Assembly (NCBI GenBank): GCA_964503665.1
Contig: CAZDAR010000001.1
Span: 1-64,000, forward strand
Length of the DNA: 64,000 nt
Reading direction: 5' to 3'
Source of the DNA: 40-80 sp964503665
GTDB taxonomy: Bacteria; Bacteroidota; Bacteroidia; Flavobacteriales_D; Crocinitomicaceae
How positions within the stretch are numbered: position 1 is the stretch's first letter; every line of letters begins with the position of its first letter. This document shows, piece after piece, positions 20,035 to 29,723 of this stretch. The notes under the pieces were generated by a model. The model did not search any database. It was given only the letters and a program-made list of their open reading frames with translations, and was not told the origin of the DNA. The position numbers and the translations under genes were made by a program.

Positions 20035-20745
20035 TTACTTCTTTTTAGGCTGAAGTGGACGAATGGTTAATTCATTGATAAGCATGTTATCAGGCGTTTC
20101 CAAAACATGTACCAATGTGTTTGCAATATCGTTTGGATGCAACATGTTACTGTGTTTATCAATGCCAGACGTTTTAAAGAAATCTGTTTCAATAGAACCC
20201 GGATTTAAACAGGTTACTTTAATATTAAAATAGCGGAGTTCTTTGAATAATGCATCACTGAATCCTGCCACGCCATATTTTGTCGCACAATAAGCAGTTC
20301 CTTCTTCTCGTCCCATAGAACCTAAAATCGAACCGATATTGATAATATGTGAGGACTGCTCATTTTCTTTTAGGAATGGTACTATTTTCGAAGTAATGAA
20401 AAACAATCCATTTAAGTTAATGTTCACCATTTTTAGCCATTCGCTTGTTGGTGCATCGTCTATTTTTCCAAAAGAACCGACACCCGCATTATTGATAAGA
20501 ATATCAGGCTTGTGAATAGATGAAAATGTTTTAGATATCCATTCGGACACTTTTTCTTCATCAGATATATCGAGTTTTACGGGAATAAATGTATCACCAA
20601 TTTTGTCTCTTATTGCATTCAATGAATCGCTATTTCTAGCAATTCCATAAACGGTTGCTCCTTTTCTTTTTAACGCTTCTGCTATCGAAGCGCCAAGACC
20701 ACCACTTGCTCCTGTTACTACTGCTATTTTGTTTTTGATATCCAT
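20035..20745 (-). CDS. Short-chain dehydrogenase/reductase
   Basis: A 236-residue classical SDR oxidoreductase using NAD(P)H. It shows the cofactor motif TGASGGLG (about 11-18), NNAG (near 86) and the catalytic Tyr-Lys in YCATK (about 152-156) preceded by a Ser in IGSILGSMG. Length is typical. The substrate is unknown. It follows the AhpD-like gene by 38 nt and precedes the DUF488 gene by 2 nt. Confidence 0.93.
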   Translation of the reverse strand: MDIKNKIAVVTGASGGLGASIAEALKRKGATVYGIARNSDSLNAIRDKIGDTFIPVKLDISDEEKVSEWISKTFSSIHKPDILINNAGVGSFGKIDDAPTSEWLKMVNINLNGLFFITSKIVPFLKENEQSSHIINIGSILGSMGREEGTAYCATKYGVAGFSDALFKELRYFNIKVTCLNPGSIETDFFKTSGIDKHSNMLHPNDIANTLVHVLETPDNMLINELTIRPLQPKKK

Positions 20746-20783
20746 GTTTTTGAATTTTAGGAACAGTCAATACCTATTTTTGA

Positions 20784-21242
20784 CTATTTCGGTTGGTAGG
20801 TTCCTGCTTCACTTCTAAAACCAACACCATATCTGTTCCAACCGTTAATGGCTACAATAGCTGTTGTAAGATTTACGATTTCTTTTTCTGAAAAATGCTG
20901 TGAGACTAAATGATACAATTCATCAGATACATCATTCTGTGGAAGTAAGGTGAGTGCTTCTGCCCATTCTAAACCTGCTCGTTCGCGTTCGGAGTAAAAA
21001 GGTGTTTCTCGCCAAGCAGATAATCCGTATAAACGCTGTTCCGTTTCGCCAGCGTGACGTGCATCTTTCGAATGCATATCTATGCAATACGCACACTTAT
21101 TGATTTGTGAAACACGCATTTTTACTAATTCAATCAAAAGAGGTTCTAATCCACAGCTGTGAATGTATTTTTCTATTTCTAACATTCCGTTCATTGCTTC
21201 TGGTGCAATAGCAAAATAATTAATTCGTTTTTTATGAGACAT
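20784..21242 (-). CDS. Carboxymuconolactone decarboxylase/AhpD-like protein
   Basis: A 152-residue all-helical protein with the redox motif CAYCIDMH (Cys50, Cys53, His57), as in AhpD-like peroxidases rather than true decarboxylases, followed by an RLYGLSAWRETPFYSERERAGLEWAEALT block. It probably has thiol peroxidase or disulfide reductase activity. It is the first gene of the four-gene minus-strand run ending in the TauE-like permease. Confidence 0.9.
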   Translation of the reverse strand: MSHKKRINYFAIAPEAMNGMLEIEKYIHSCGLEPLLIELVKMRVSQINKCAYCIDMHSKDARHAGETEQRLYGLSAWRETPFYSERERAGLEWAEALTLLPQNDVSDELYHLVSQHFSEKEIVNLTTAIVAINGWNRYGVGFRSEAGTYQPK

Positions 21243-21376
21243 GATATTCTATATTATTGGTGTGTTTTTAACTTCATTAGAAGAACTCGAAAATTACGAA
21301 AAGAATGTCAATATTGAAAGTGATTCAGTATAAAATTGAACCACTTTTTAAGTCGAATCAAAATATATTATGTTCA

Positions 21377-21384
21377 TACTTTTG
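21377..21384 (+). promoter_or_regulatory. -7 promoter box of the S46 peptidase gene
   Basis: TACTTTTG, matching TAnnTTTG, 70 nt upstream of the ATG at 21455. Confidence 0.5.
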
Positions 21385-21454
21385 GTTTTTAGCCGCTAAT
21401 CAAATAGAAATAATTAATTTTATCCAAATCAAAATAAATAAACTCTAAAGAAAG

Positions 21455-23584
21455 ATGAAGAAAATTTCGTTTAAGGCTTTGGCACTTGTTGCTTTATTAT
21501 TTGTTCAGCAAGTAGCTAAAGCAGATGAGGGAATGTGGCTCCCATTCATGTTAGGAAGGAATTATGCCGACATGAAGAAGAATGGTTTAAAACTATCACC
21601 AGAACAAATCTATTCCATCAATCATTCGTCATTGAAAGATGCCGTGATTTCATTCGGTGGTTTTTGTACTGGAGAAATCATTTCAAACAGTTCATTAGTG
21701 TTAACGAATCACCACTGTGGTTATGACGCTATTGCAGGAGCTTCTACTCCAGAACACAACTATTTAGATAATGGTTTTTGGGCAAAGAGTTTCGGAGAGG
21801 AAATTGCAATTCCTGGATTGACAGCTACTTTCATCATTCGTATGGAAGACGTTACTGCAACAATCATGAAGGAATTAAAACCGGAGATGACTTTAACTGA
21901 AAGACGTAAAAAGATTGCTGAAATTTCTAAGAAGTTAGAAGAACAAGCAGTAGAAGGTACAAAATATGAAGCTTTTGTAAGAGATTTTTACGAAGGGAAT
22001 GAATTCTACCTATTCGTAAAAGAGACGTTTAAAGATATTCGGATGGTAGGAACGCCCCCACAATCGGTTGGAAAGTTTGGTGGGGATACAGACAACTGGA
22101 TGTGGCCACGTCATACAGGTGACTTTTCAATGTTTCGTATTTACGCAGGAACAGATAATAAACCATCGGACTATAATACAGCGAATGTACCTTATAAGCC
22201 AAAACACAGCTTACCAATTTCACTGAAAGGTGTGCATGAAAATGATTTCGCAATGATCATGGGCTTCCCTGGAAGAACTAATCGTTTCCTACCTTCTTTT
22301 GGAGTGGAGCAAGCGATAGATATTGAGCAACCTAAGATTGTAGAAGTGCGTAGAAAGAAATTAGACGTAATGGATAAATACATGAATAAAGATGTAACAG
22401 TACGTTTAAACTATTCTTCTAAGCACGCACAAGTAGCAAACTACTGGAAGTACTTTATTGGTCAATCAGAGCAACTGAAAAATAATGAAGTGAAATTGAA
22501 GAAAGAAAAAATCGAAGCGGATTTTGCGAAATATGCAGCGGATAAACCAAAATACCAAAACGTATTATCCGACATGGAGAATACATACAAAATATTAGAC
22601 AACACCATTTATACGAAAGTTTATCGAAGTGAATTCATGTTCCAAGTAGATATCAATTTGGTAGCTTACCTATATAAACTATATGCTGATTTTAAAACTT
22701 CAGGAAACGAAGCGATGGCAGAACAATATAAATCGATTGCAGACTCTCGTGCTGAAGTTTTCTATGCTGAACGTTTAATGGATTTGGAGATCGAGACCTT
22801 AAAAGAAGTATTAAAAATGTACTTGAAAGATGTTCCTGCGAGTCAACGTGTGGGGATGTTAGCACACATGAATGAGAACGGAGTCAATGCATTTATAGCT
22901 AGAATGAAGACAAATTCTATTTTCATGTCAAAAGAGCGTTTTGAGAAATTTGCTAAAAACTATGATGTGAAAACGATTGAGCAAGATCCATTAGTGATTT
23001 TTGTAAAAGACATTGATGCAGGATACAATTTGACTATGAGTGGAGATGTGAAGGAGGCAAATGATAAACTAGCAGAAGCCAATCGTCTTTTTGTAGAAGC
23101 GTTGATGGCGATGAATAGCAAGAAAATGTTTGCTCCAAATGCCAACTCAACAATGCGTCTAACATATGGTAAGATATTGCCTTATACAACAAATGAAGGT
23201 AAGAAATATGACTATAGAACAACAATTGACGCAATGATGGAGAAGGAAAATCCGGATAATTTTGAGTTTGTTGTTGATGCTCGTGTGAAAGAAGTGTATA
23301 CTAAAAAAGACTACGGTCAATATGCTGAAAAAGGAAAGTTGTACGTCAATTTCTTATCCAATAACGACATTACAGGCGGAAACTCTGGTTCTCCAGTGAT
23401 CAATGGAAAAGGAGAATTAGTAGGAACTGCTTTTGATGGTAACTGGGAAGCAATGTCAGGTGATATTTATTTCGAGCCTAACTTGCAACGTACTATTTCT
23501 GTTGATATTCGTTATATCCTTTGGTTAGTAGACAAATGTTATGGCGCTACCAATTTGATTGATGAAATGAAATTGGTGAAATAA
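21455..23584 (+). CDS. S46 family dipeptidyl-peptidase, DPP7 type
   Basis: A 709-residue exported serine exopeptidase that removes dipeptides from oligopeptides in the periplasm. The signal peptide covers about 1-23. The chymotrypsin-like triad is visible: His in LVLTNHHCGYD (near 88), Asp in the GGDTDNWMWPRHTGDF block (near 210-225) and Ser644 in TGGNSGSP. Eighteen residues after the serine is Gly662 (FDGNWEAMSGD); in this family Gly there goes with DPP7 and preference for hydrophobic P1 residues, while Arg marks the acidic-specific DPP11. Single-gene unit with a strong terminator. Confidence 0.95.
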   Translation: MKKISFKALALVALLFVQQVAKADEGMWLPFMLGRNYADMKKNGLKLSPEQIYSINHSSLKDAVISFGGFCTGEIISNSSLVLTNHHCGYDAIAGASTPEHNYLDNGFWAKSFGEEIAIPGLTATFIIRMEDVTATIMKELKPEMTLTERRKKIAEISKKLEEQAVEGTKYEAFVRDFYEGNEFYLFVKETFKDIRMVGTPPQSVGKFGGDTDNWMWPRHTGDFSMFRIYAGTDNKPSDYNTANVPYKPKHSLPISLKGVHENDFAMIMGFPGRTNRFLPSFGVEQAIDIEQPKIVEVRRKKLDVMDKYMNKDVTVRLNYSSKHAQVANYWKYFIGQSEQLKNNEVKLKKEKIEADFAKYAADKPKYQNVLSDMENTYKILDNTIYTKVYRSEFMFQVDINLVAYLYKLYADFKTSGNEAMAEQYKSIADSRAEVFYAERLMDLEIETLKEVLKMYLKDVPASQRVGMLAHMNENGVNAFIARMKTNSIFMSKERFEKFAKNYDVKTIEQDPLVIFVKDIDAGYNLTMSGDVKEANDKLAEANRLFVEALMAMNSKKMFAPNANSTMRLTYGKILPYTTNEGKKYDYRTTIDAMMEKENPDNFEFVVDARVKEVYTKKDYGQYAEKGKLYVNFLSNNDITGGNSGSPVINGKGELVGTAFDGNWEAMSGDIYFEPNLQRTISVDIRYILWLVDKCYGATNLIDEMKLVK

Positions 23585-23606
23585 GAAGAACTTCAATTAT
23601 AGTATT

Positions 23607-23646
23607 AAAAGGTCGTGTGAACAAAAGGTTCACACGACCTTTTTTA
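23607..23646 (+). terminator. Terminator of the S46 peptidase gene
   Basis: Twelve-bp stem GGTCGTGTGAAC (23611-23622) with its complement (23628-23639), extended by A/T pairs, loop AAAAG, and a T run. Confidence 0.9.
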
Positions 23647-23702
23647 TTCCTCGTCAAAGAGGATTGATTTTAAACAATGCACATTAATCCAATCCATTTT
23701 TC

Positions 23703-23710
23703 TATCTTTG
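23703..23710 (+). promoter_or_regulatory. -7 promoter box of the Smr/yaaA operon
   Basis: TATCTTTG, 19 nt before the GTG start at 23730. Confidence 0.6.
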
Positions 23711-23729
23711 TATATACACCGATTTCAAC

Positions 23730-24293
23730 GTGAATACATTTCAAATAAACGAAAAAGTAGCTTTTCTACACGAGCAAGGACAAGGGATTGTCAAAGGATT
23801 TAAATCTAAAAATGAACTTATCATCGAAGATGAGACGGGATTTGAACGCTTTTTTCCGATTTCAGAAGTGATTAAAATTCATTCGACTAATTTTAGTTTA
23901 GGTCGTCATGCTATTCCTGATAAAGAAAGTAGTAAAAAAGAGAAAAGTGCCGTTATCTACGAACGAGAAGAACAAATCTATGGAAATACTAACTCGTCTA
24001 AATTTTGGGAAATAGATTTACACATCGAAGAAATTTTAGACTCTCATCTTGGAATGAGTAATGCGGAGATATTGAAGCGACAATTATCAGAATTTCGATC
24101 GTTTTATGCAAAAGCCATTCACCGTCGTATACCCAAAATAATAGTTATTCATGGCGTAGGAGAAGGTATTTTAAAAGATGAGATTCGTTTGTTTTTATCT
24201 AAAAAAGAACACATAGAATATTTCGACGCTTCGTATCTTGATTATGGAAAAGGAGCCACTGAAATACGATTTTCACAACGATTATTTGAATAA
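23730..24293 (+). CDS. Smr domain protein
   Basis: A 187-residue protein. The N-terminal 70 residues form a small beta domain (VAFLHEQGQGIVKGF) as in the DUF2027/Smr proteins of Bacteroidota; the C-terminal 95 residues are a Smr domain, with DLHIEEIL at its start and the IHGVGEGILKDEIRLFL motif. Smr domains bind or nick nucleic acids, and MutS2-type relatives act on branched DNA or stalled ribosomes. The start is GTG, fixed by the -7 box 19 nt upstream. It is followed 2 nt later by yaaA. Confidence 0.88.
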   Translation: MNTFQINEKVAFLHEQGQGIVKGFKSKNELIIEDETGFERFFPISEVIKIHSTNFSLGRHAIPDKESSKKEKSAVIYEREEQIYGNTNSSKFWEIDLHIEEILDSHLGMSNAEILKRQLSEFRSFYAKAIHRRIPKIIVIHGVGEGILKDEIRLFLSKKEHIEYFDASYLDYGKGATEIRFSQRLFE

Positions 24294-24295
24294 CT

Positions 24296-25051
24296 ATGAA
24301 AATATTACTTTCTCCAGCTAAATCTTTGGATGAAGAATCGGTATATCCAGATTTGAATTTTACTTCTCCACAGTTTTTAAGTCAATCAGAACAATTAGTA
24401 GCTGATTTACAACAGTGGAAGGTCAAAGATTTTATGAAAACAATGAAGCTTTCTGAGTCGTTAGCAGTACTTAATTATGATCGTTATCACACATGGGTGA
24501 GTCCCAATAAAAATAGTAGGCAACGTCGCCCTGCCATTTTTGCTTTTAATGGCGAAGCGTATAGAGCATTGGATATTCATACATTGTCTGAAGAACATTA
24601 CCAAACATTGAACGATTCATTGGTGATATTATCTGGTCTGTATGGAGCTTTGCGCCCTTTCGATTGGATTTTTCCCTACCGTTTGGAAATGGGAACAAAA
24701 GGTGAATTTGATGGAAATAAAAATCTGTATAACTTCTGGGGAACAACAATCTTAGATTATTTGAATATGAACGAAAAAGAGGTTGTTTTTAATCTAGCCT
24801 CTGAAGAATACTTTAAGGTCGCACGTTTAAAAGAGGTGAAAGCAAAGGTTATTACACTGGTCTTTAAAGAATTTAAAAATGGACAATTTAAAACGGTAGC
24901 GATATATGCAAAAAATCAACGTGGTAAATTTTCTCGATTTTTGATTGAGAATCCAAACTTATCGTTGGAGGAATATCAAATGTATCAACAAGACGGTTAT
25001 CTTTATGACGAAAAACTATCCACTAACAATGAGTGGATTTTTGTAAGATAG
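24296..25051 (+). CDS. yaaA: Peroxide stress protein YaaA
   Basis: A 251-residue member of the YaaA/DUF328 family, which in E. coli limits free iron and oxidative damage during peroxide stress and has a DNA-binding fold. The start KILLSPAKSLD, the central AFNGEAYRALD and LSGLYGALRPFDWIFPYRLEMGT blocks are diagnostic. Length fits (E. coli 258). Second gene of a plus-strand unit; the membrane protein that follows starts on the next base after its stop. Confidence 0.95.
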   Translation: MKILLSPAKSLDEESVYPDLNFTSPQFLSQSEQLVADLQQWKVKDFMKTMKLSESLAVLNYDRYHTWVSPNKNSRQRRPAIFAFNGEAYRALDIHTLSEEHYQTLNDSLVILSGLYGALRPFDWIFPYRLEMGTKGEFDGNKNLYNFWGTTILDYLNMNEKEVVFNLASEEYFKVARLKEVKAKVITLVFKEFKNGQFKTVAIYAKNQRGKFSRFLIENPNLSLEEYQMYQQDGYLYDEKLSTNNEWIFVR

Positions 25052-26449
25052 ATGAATGGATTAACATTTACGTATTCGTTTGATACTCCCGGTATTTTAA
25101 AGGCGTTAAGCGTTGTTGATATTGCGTTTTCGTTTTTATGGTTGGTGGTTGTTTTCTTTTTACTGTTTTTATATAGAAATACTAAAGAGACGAGAGAATA
25201 CAAATACTTTCTTCCTTTTTTCTTGTTTAAGGTTGTCGGGTTATTTGCATTTGTATTTCTATACATCTATTATTATGGTGGTGGAGACAGTGTTGCCTTT
25301 TGGGGAGGAGCAAATAGTCTAGTAGATTTAAGTTTGGCTGATTTTAAAGCGTTTACAAATGAAATGTTCAAAAGTAGTTCTGACGTTGGACACATCAATG
25401 AATTTATGTTGCACGGAATTCCCTATCCAGGCTGGATTATAAGAGAGCCAGAAGGTTACTTTACGTCTAAAATAGTATGGATTTTAAATTTAATTTCGGG
25501 TAAAAACTATCTGCTCGTTTCCATGTATTTTATGTTGTTTTCATTTTTAGCACATTGGAAATTATATCAATTCATTGTCACTCATTTTTCGGTCAGGTCA
25601 TCCTCTAAATTTCATCTATTTTTCTTATTTATTCCATCGGTTGCTTTTTGGTGTACAGGTGTTTCCAAAGATACATTAGTGCTAATTGGAATAATGAGTC
25701 TAACCCGTTTATTGTTAAAATGGTTTGTGATTAAGGACCGGCGTTTAAGTACTATTTTTTGGATTGTTTTTTATAGCTGGCTACTCATTAAAACACGTGA
25801 AATTACCTTTATTCTACTTGGTGTGAGTTTTGGAATGATGTGGCTATTTACATTGGTAAATGCTGCTCGCGGTGGTTTTGTAAGAGGATTTTTGCGCTTT
25901 TTTTTAGCTTTAGTGGGCGTTTTAATTGTTCTGATAGGGTTTTATTCATTTGGGTTAAATGAGTTTATGGATAATTACCTGGTGGAAGCTTCTGTTACGG
26001 CACAAGATTTTACTCAAAATGCAGCATATACCGGTGCGAAATATGATTTAGGAATTTCTGACTTTAGTTACGTTAGTCTTATAAAAGCAACACCGTTAGC
26101 TATAATTGCTGGATTATTTCGCCCTTTTATTTGGGAGTCGTTGTCGGCTACATTAATTCTGAATGGATTAGAAGGTACTATTTTAATATACTTCATGATT
26201 CGAAACGTTTTTATGAAGTGGAGAGGATTCGTTAGCTTGATTTTTAACCATAGACTTCTCTTGTTTTCGTTGATTTTCTCCCTTTTATTTGCCTTTTCCA
26301 CAGGTTTGACTGCTGTAATATTTGGTGTTTTAGTAAGATTAAGAGCACCATTATTAGTGTTTCTAGTTGTGGTCATTTTCTGGAAAGAATTTAGAGAAGG
26401 AGTAGTAAAAGATTCTCCGATGAAATCTAAACAATTAGAAGTCGAATAG
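25052..26449 (+). CDS. Polytopic membrane protein, unknown
   Basis: A 465-residue integral membrane protein with about ten hydrophobic segments and a periplasm-sized loop between the first and later helices (GGGDSVAFWGGAN to PEGYFTSKIVWILN). The overall layout resembles O-antigen polymerases or GT-C glycosyltransferases, but I see no motif that would support either. The ATG abuts the yaaA stop, so it is translated from the same mRNA. Function unknown. Confidence 0.65.
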   Translation: MNGLTFTYSFDTPGILKALSVVDIAFSFLWLVVVFFLLFLYRNTKETREYKYFLPFFLFKVVGLFAFVFLYIYYYGGGDSVAFWGGANSLVDLSLADFKAFTNEMFKSSSDVGHINEFMLHGIPYPGWIIREPEGYFTSKIVWILNLISGKNYLLVSMYFMLFSFLAHWKLYQFIVTHFSVRSSSKFHLFFLFIPSVAFWCTGVSKDTLVLIGIMSLTRLLLKWFVIKDRRLSTIFWIVFYSWLLIKTREITFILLGVSFGMMWLFTLVNAARGGFVRGFLRFFLALVGVLIVLIGFYSFGLNEFMDNYLVEASVTAQDFTQNAAYTGAKYDLGISDFSYVSLIKATPLAIIAGLFRPFIWESLSATLILNGLEGTILIYFMIRNVFMKWRGFVSLIFNHRLLLFSLIFSLLFAFSTGLTAVIFGVLVRLRAPLLVFLVVVIFWKEFREGVVKDSPMKSKQLEVE

Positions 26450-26547
26450 ATTGAGTTATTCGAACTTTTAATTAATATATTGGACTTATTGACTATTGTA
26501 GTTTGATAAAAACCAAATTCCTGTATTTTTTAACCTTAAAAGTATCT

Positions 26548-26555
26548 TACTTTTG
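26548..26555 (+). promoter_or_regulatory. -7 promoter box of the GloVer-repeat gene
   Basis: TACTTTTG, 46 nt upstream of the ATG at 26602. Confidence 0.5.
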
Positions 26556-26601
26556 AATTCTATTAATTAAATAATTAGAATAGTATTTATTTGAAACACA
26601 T

Positions 26602-28356
26602 ATGATGAAAAAATTATTTGCCGCAACAATTCTTTTTATAGGGTTCTTGTTTATCTCTTTTACAACTTCAGCACAATACACGAAATTATTAGATTTTGAC
26701 GGAATCAATGGTCAGAGTGCCTATGGTAATCTCGTTTCAGATGGTACTTTTTTATATGGAATGACACAATTAGGTGGCGCAAATAGTAAAGGAGTCATCT
26801 TTAGAATAAAATCAGATGGTACGGATTATACTAATCTCTTAGATTTTAATGGAACAGATAATGGAGCATATCCTTTAGGTTCTCTTGTTTTGGACGGCAC
26901 GTACTTGTACGGTATGACTCTTCAAGGAGGAACAAATAACAAGGGAGTTGTCTTTAAAATAAAGCTAGATGGAACAAACTTCAGTAAGCTCTTAGACTTC
27001 GAAGGTATAAATGGTCAAGCTCCCAATGGGGCTTTGATTATAGATGGCGAGTATTTGTATGGAATGACAAATAAAGGAGGAGTTAATAATAAAGGAGTTG
27101 TTTTCAAGATCAAATTAGATGGTGCAGATTATACAAATCTCTTAGATTTTGATGGTGGAAACAATGGCGAGTCCCCTAATGGTTCATTAATCTCAGATGG
27201 TGAGTATTTGTATGGAATGACATCCAAAGGTGGATTGATTGATTTTGGAGTGATTTTTAAGATTAAGTTAGATGGTTCGGATTATGTAAAACTCTTAGAT
27301 TTTGATGGAACAAATAATGGTCAAAACCCTTTAGGATCCCTAATTTCTGATGGTACTTACTTTTATGGAATGACAGCATATGGTGGCGTAAATAATTGGG
27401 GTGTGATTTTTAAAATAAAACCAGATGGCACGGATTATACTAATCTCTTAGATTTTAATGGATTAAATAACGGTCAAAACCCAAATGGTTCCCTTATCTT
27501 ATCAGGTTCACATTTGTATGGAATGACGCTAGTTGGTGGATTAAATAATAATGGCTTAATGTTTAAAATTAAGCCAGATGGGACAAATTATTCTAAACTA
27601 ATGGATTTTGGAGGGTCAGATGGTTATAGCCCTTCTAGTTCACTTATTTCAGATGGTGCTAACCTATATGGTATGACTAAAGAGGGAGGAGCAAACAATA
27701 AAGGGGTTGTTTTTAAATATAACCATTGTACTCCATCAGCAAGAACAGATGTTCAAACAGCTTGTAATTCATATACGTGGCCTTTGAATAATAAAACATA
27801 CACTGAAAGCACAAATACAGCTAAAGTGACATTAATAAATGCAGTAGGTTGTGATAGTGTAGTCACTTTAAACCTAACAATAGAGCCTAGTGATATAACA
27901 ATAGATAATTCTCTTTCTCCCACTTTAAAAGCGAATCAGGCAGGGGCAACCTATCAATGGATTGATTGTAATAATGGAAACACACCAATAGTCGGTGAGA
28001 CAGGACAAAGTTTTACTGCTACCAATACAGGGAATTATGCCGTAGAAATAACAGTAGACTCTTGTACTCAGACTTCTTTTTGTGAAAGCGTTACAGTGGT
28101 TGGTATAAAAGAACAAGTTGAAAACACGATTTCGATCTATCCTAATCCTACAAGTGGACTTATTACCGTTGATTTAGGTAATAATAGTAGCTTGGTTAGC
28201 TATAAGATTACAACAATAGATGGTAAAATGGTTGAGGCTGGTTATACATCAAACAACTTAATAAGTATTGATTTAGGAAACGAAAGCAGAGGTGTTTACT
28301 TTATCAGCATTCATCAAGCAGACAGTGAAAATGTCTTTAAAGTGGTGAAACAGTAA
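26602..28356 (+). CDS. GloVer tandem-repeat surface protein with T9SS type A sorting domain
   Basis: A 584-residue exported protein. After a signal peptide (about 1-24) come about eight repeats of 40-45 residues (about 28-375), each with LLDF-D/N-G, G-S-L-x-x-DG-x-x-LYGMT and GG-x-N-x-x-GV-x-F-K-I-K, the GloVer repeats described from TIGR03803-type proteins, probably propeller blades. A linker with cysteines (CDSVVTLNLTI, TCQ-like) leads to a type A sorting domain with IYPNPTSGLITVDL and GVYFISI. Secreted by the type IX system; ligand unknown. Both ATG 26602 and ATG 26605 are possible starts. Confidence 0.93.
   Translation: MMKKLFAATILFIGFLFISFTTSAQYTKLLDFDGINGQSAYGNLVSDGTFLYGMTQLGGANSKGVIFRIKSDGTDYTNLLDFNGTDNGAYPLGSLVLDGTYLYGMTLQGGTNNKGVVFKIKLDGTNFSKLLDFEGINGQAPNGALIIDGEYLYGMTNKGGVNNKGVVFKIKLDGADYTNLLDFDGGNNGESPNGSLISDGEYLYGMTSKGGLIDFGVIFKIKLDGSDYVKLLDFDGTNNGQNPLGSLISDGTYFYGMTAYGGVNNWGVIFKIKPDGTDYTNLLDFNGLNNGQNPNGSLILSGSHLYGMTLVGGLNNNGLMFKIKPDGTNYSKLMDFGGSDGYSPSSSLISDGANLYGMTKEGGANNKGVVFKYNHCTPSARTDVQTACNSYTWPLNNKTYTESTNTAKVTLINAVGCDSVVTLNLTIEPSDITIDNSLSPTLKANQAGATYQWIDCNNGNTPIVGETGQSFTATNTGNYAVEITVDSCTQTSFCESVTVVGIKEQVENTISIYPNPTSGLITVDLGNNSSLVSYKITTIDGKMVEAGYTSNNLISIDLGNESRGVYFISIHQADSENVFKVVKQ
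26680..27720 (+). repeat. Tandem coding repeats of about 130 nt
   Basis: About eight imperfect copies of a 126-135 nt unit inside the GloVer gene, conserved enough at DNA level (TTAGATTTTGATGG, TATGGAATGACA) to permit copy-number change by recombination. Confidence 0.75.
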
Positions 28357-28378
28357 GGAAATATAAATTAAACGAACG

Positions 28379-28413
28379 AAGCAGACTTCACGATAATGTG
28401 GGGTCTGCTTTTT
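28379..28413 (+). terminator. Terminator of the GloVer-repeat gene
   Basis: Stem GCAGACTTCAC / GTGGGGTCTGC (28381-28391 with 28398-28408) with a 6-nt loop and T6. Confidence 0.8.
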
Positions 28414-28465
28414 TATTGAAAAGTAATTAGGTTTAATTTTCAATCGAGTGTGGCATTTATTACAT

Positions 28466-28473
28466 TACTTTTG
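28466..28473 (+). promoter_or_regulatory. -7 promoter box of the DEAD-box helicase gene
   Basis: TACTTTTG, 20 nt upstream of the ATG at 28494. Confidence 0.55.
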
Positions 28474-28493
28474 TTCTAAGTAAAGAAAGCATT

Positions 28494-29714
28494 ATGAAGT
28501 TTGAAGATTACCGTATATCAGATAGTATCAAAAAAGCATTAGAGGAATTAGACTTTAAGCGTCCAACCGACATTCAGTTTAGAGCGATTCAATCGATATT
28601 GAATGGTGAAGATGTCTTGGCGATTGCGCAAACAGGAACAGGAAAAACAGCTGCTTTTGTTATTCCAGCGATAGAGATGATTCTACAAGAGCGAAAAAAG
28701 AAACAAGAAGCAAATATTCGTTGCTTGGTATTAGTGCCGACAAGAGAATTGGCCGCTCAGATTACGGGAGTTTTTGAACAGATAGCGAAGTATTCAAATA
28801 TAAAGATTGCATGTCTACACGGAGGTGTGGAACAAGATAAGCAAATAGATAAATTAACATCAGGAGCAGAAGTATTAGTTTCTACGCCTGGAAGAATGTT
28901 CGACTTGATTCACCAAGGATTTGTGGACATTAAAAAAGTGAAAATGTTGATATTGGATGAAGCCGATTTAATGTTAGCGATGGGCTTCTACAAAGACATT
29001 ACGGATACTTTGAAGTTCGTTCCAGCAAATCGACAAACATTATTTTTCTCTGCAACAATTGATTTAAAAATTAAGAAATTAGCCTACTCGGTGGTGAAAA
29101 ATGCCATTCGTATTCAAATTTCTCCTAAAAACCCTGTCGCTAAGTCAATTGACCATGCCGTTGTTTTTGTTGAAATGGATGACAAACGCTTTTTCTTGGA
29201 GAATATATTGAAAGCGTATGAAACAAAGAAATTTGTTGTTTTTGTTCGTACAAAAATTCGCGCGGAAAGAGTTGTTGCTGCTATGGAAAGAGTAGGAGTG
29301 AAGGCTATTTTTCTTCACGGTGGTATAGAGCAGAAAGAACGGTTCAAAATTTTGGAAGCATTTAGAGAAGGAACAGAACGCGTATTGGTTACAACCGATG
29401 TTGCTGCTAGAGGTATTGATATTCCAAATGTGGAGTATGTCATCAATTATGATTTACCCGATAATCCTGAGAATTATGTTCACCGTGTTGGCCGTACAGG
29501 ACGAGGTACGAGTAAAGGTCAAGCACTCACATTCTGTAGTGAAGATGAAAAATCACTTTTGAAAGCAATAGAAGATTATACAGGGAATAATATCCTGCGC
29601 TTTGAAGTTACGCCTGATGAATACGATCAAATTTTATTGGATACAGACGATGGTGCCAACGATTGGAAACGATTAATGAAAGAATTTAATACAGACGAGT
29701 GGGAAGACAAATAA
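28494..29714 (+). CDS. DEAD-box ATP-dependent RNA helicase
   Basis: A 406-residue RNA helicase of the RhlE/CsdA group, probably acting in ribosome assembly or mRNA turnover. All core motifs are present: Q motif (RPTDIQFRAI near 20), Walker A AQTGTGKT, PTRELA, DEAD in LILDEADLM (near 152), SAT in FFSATI, and HRVGRTGR (near 330). The C-terminal extension after the core is short and acidic, without the basic tail of RhlE or the RNA-binding domain of DeaD, so no subfamily symbol is assigned. Convergent with murB, 9 nt between stops. Confidence 0.95.
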   Translation: MKFEDYRISDSIKKALEELDFKRPTDIQFRAIQSILNGEDVLAIAQTGTGKTAAFVIPAIEMILQERKKKQEANIRCLVLVPTRELAAQITGVFEQIAKYSNIKIACLHGGVEQDKQIDKLTSGAEVLVSTPGRMFDLIHQGFVDIKKVKMLILDEADLMLAMGFYKDITDTLKFVPANRQTLFFSATIDLKIKKLAYSVVKNAIRIQISPKNPVAKSIDHAVVFVEMDDKRFFLENILKAYETKKFVVFVRTKIRAERVVAAMERVGVKAIFLHGGIEQKERFKILEAFREGTERVLVTTDVAARGIDIPNVEYVINYDLPDNPENYVHRVGRTGRGTSKGQALTFCSEDEKSLLKAIEDYTGNNILRFEVTPDEYDQILLDTDDGANDWKRLMKEFNTDEWEDK

Positions 29715-29723
29715 GAGTGTTAC

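Noticed and set aside
26680..27720. CRISPR-like array
   Set aside because: The regular spacing is due to coding GloVer repeats, which translate into one continuous frame; units and spacers do not have a repeat-spacer pattern.
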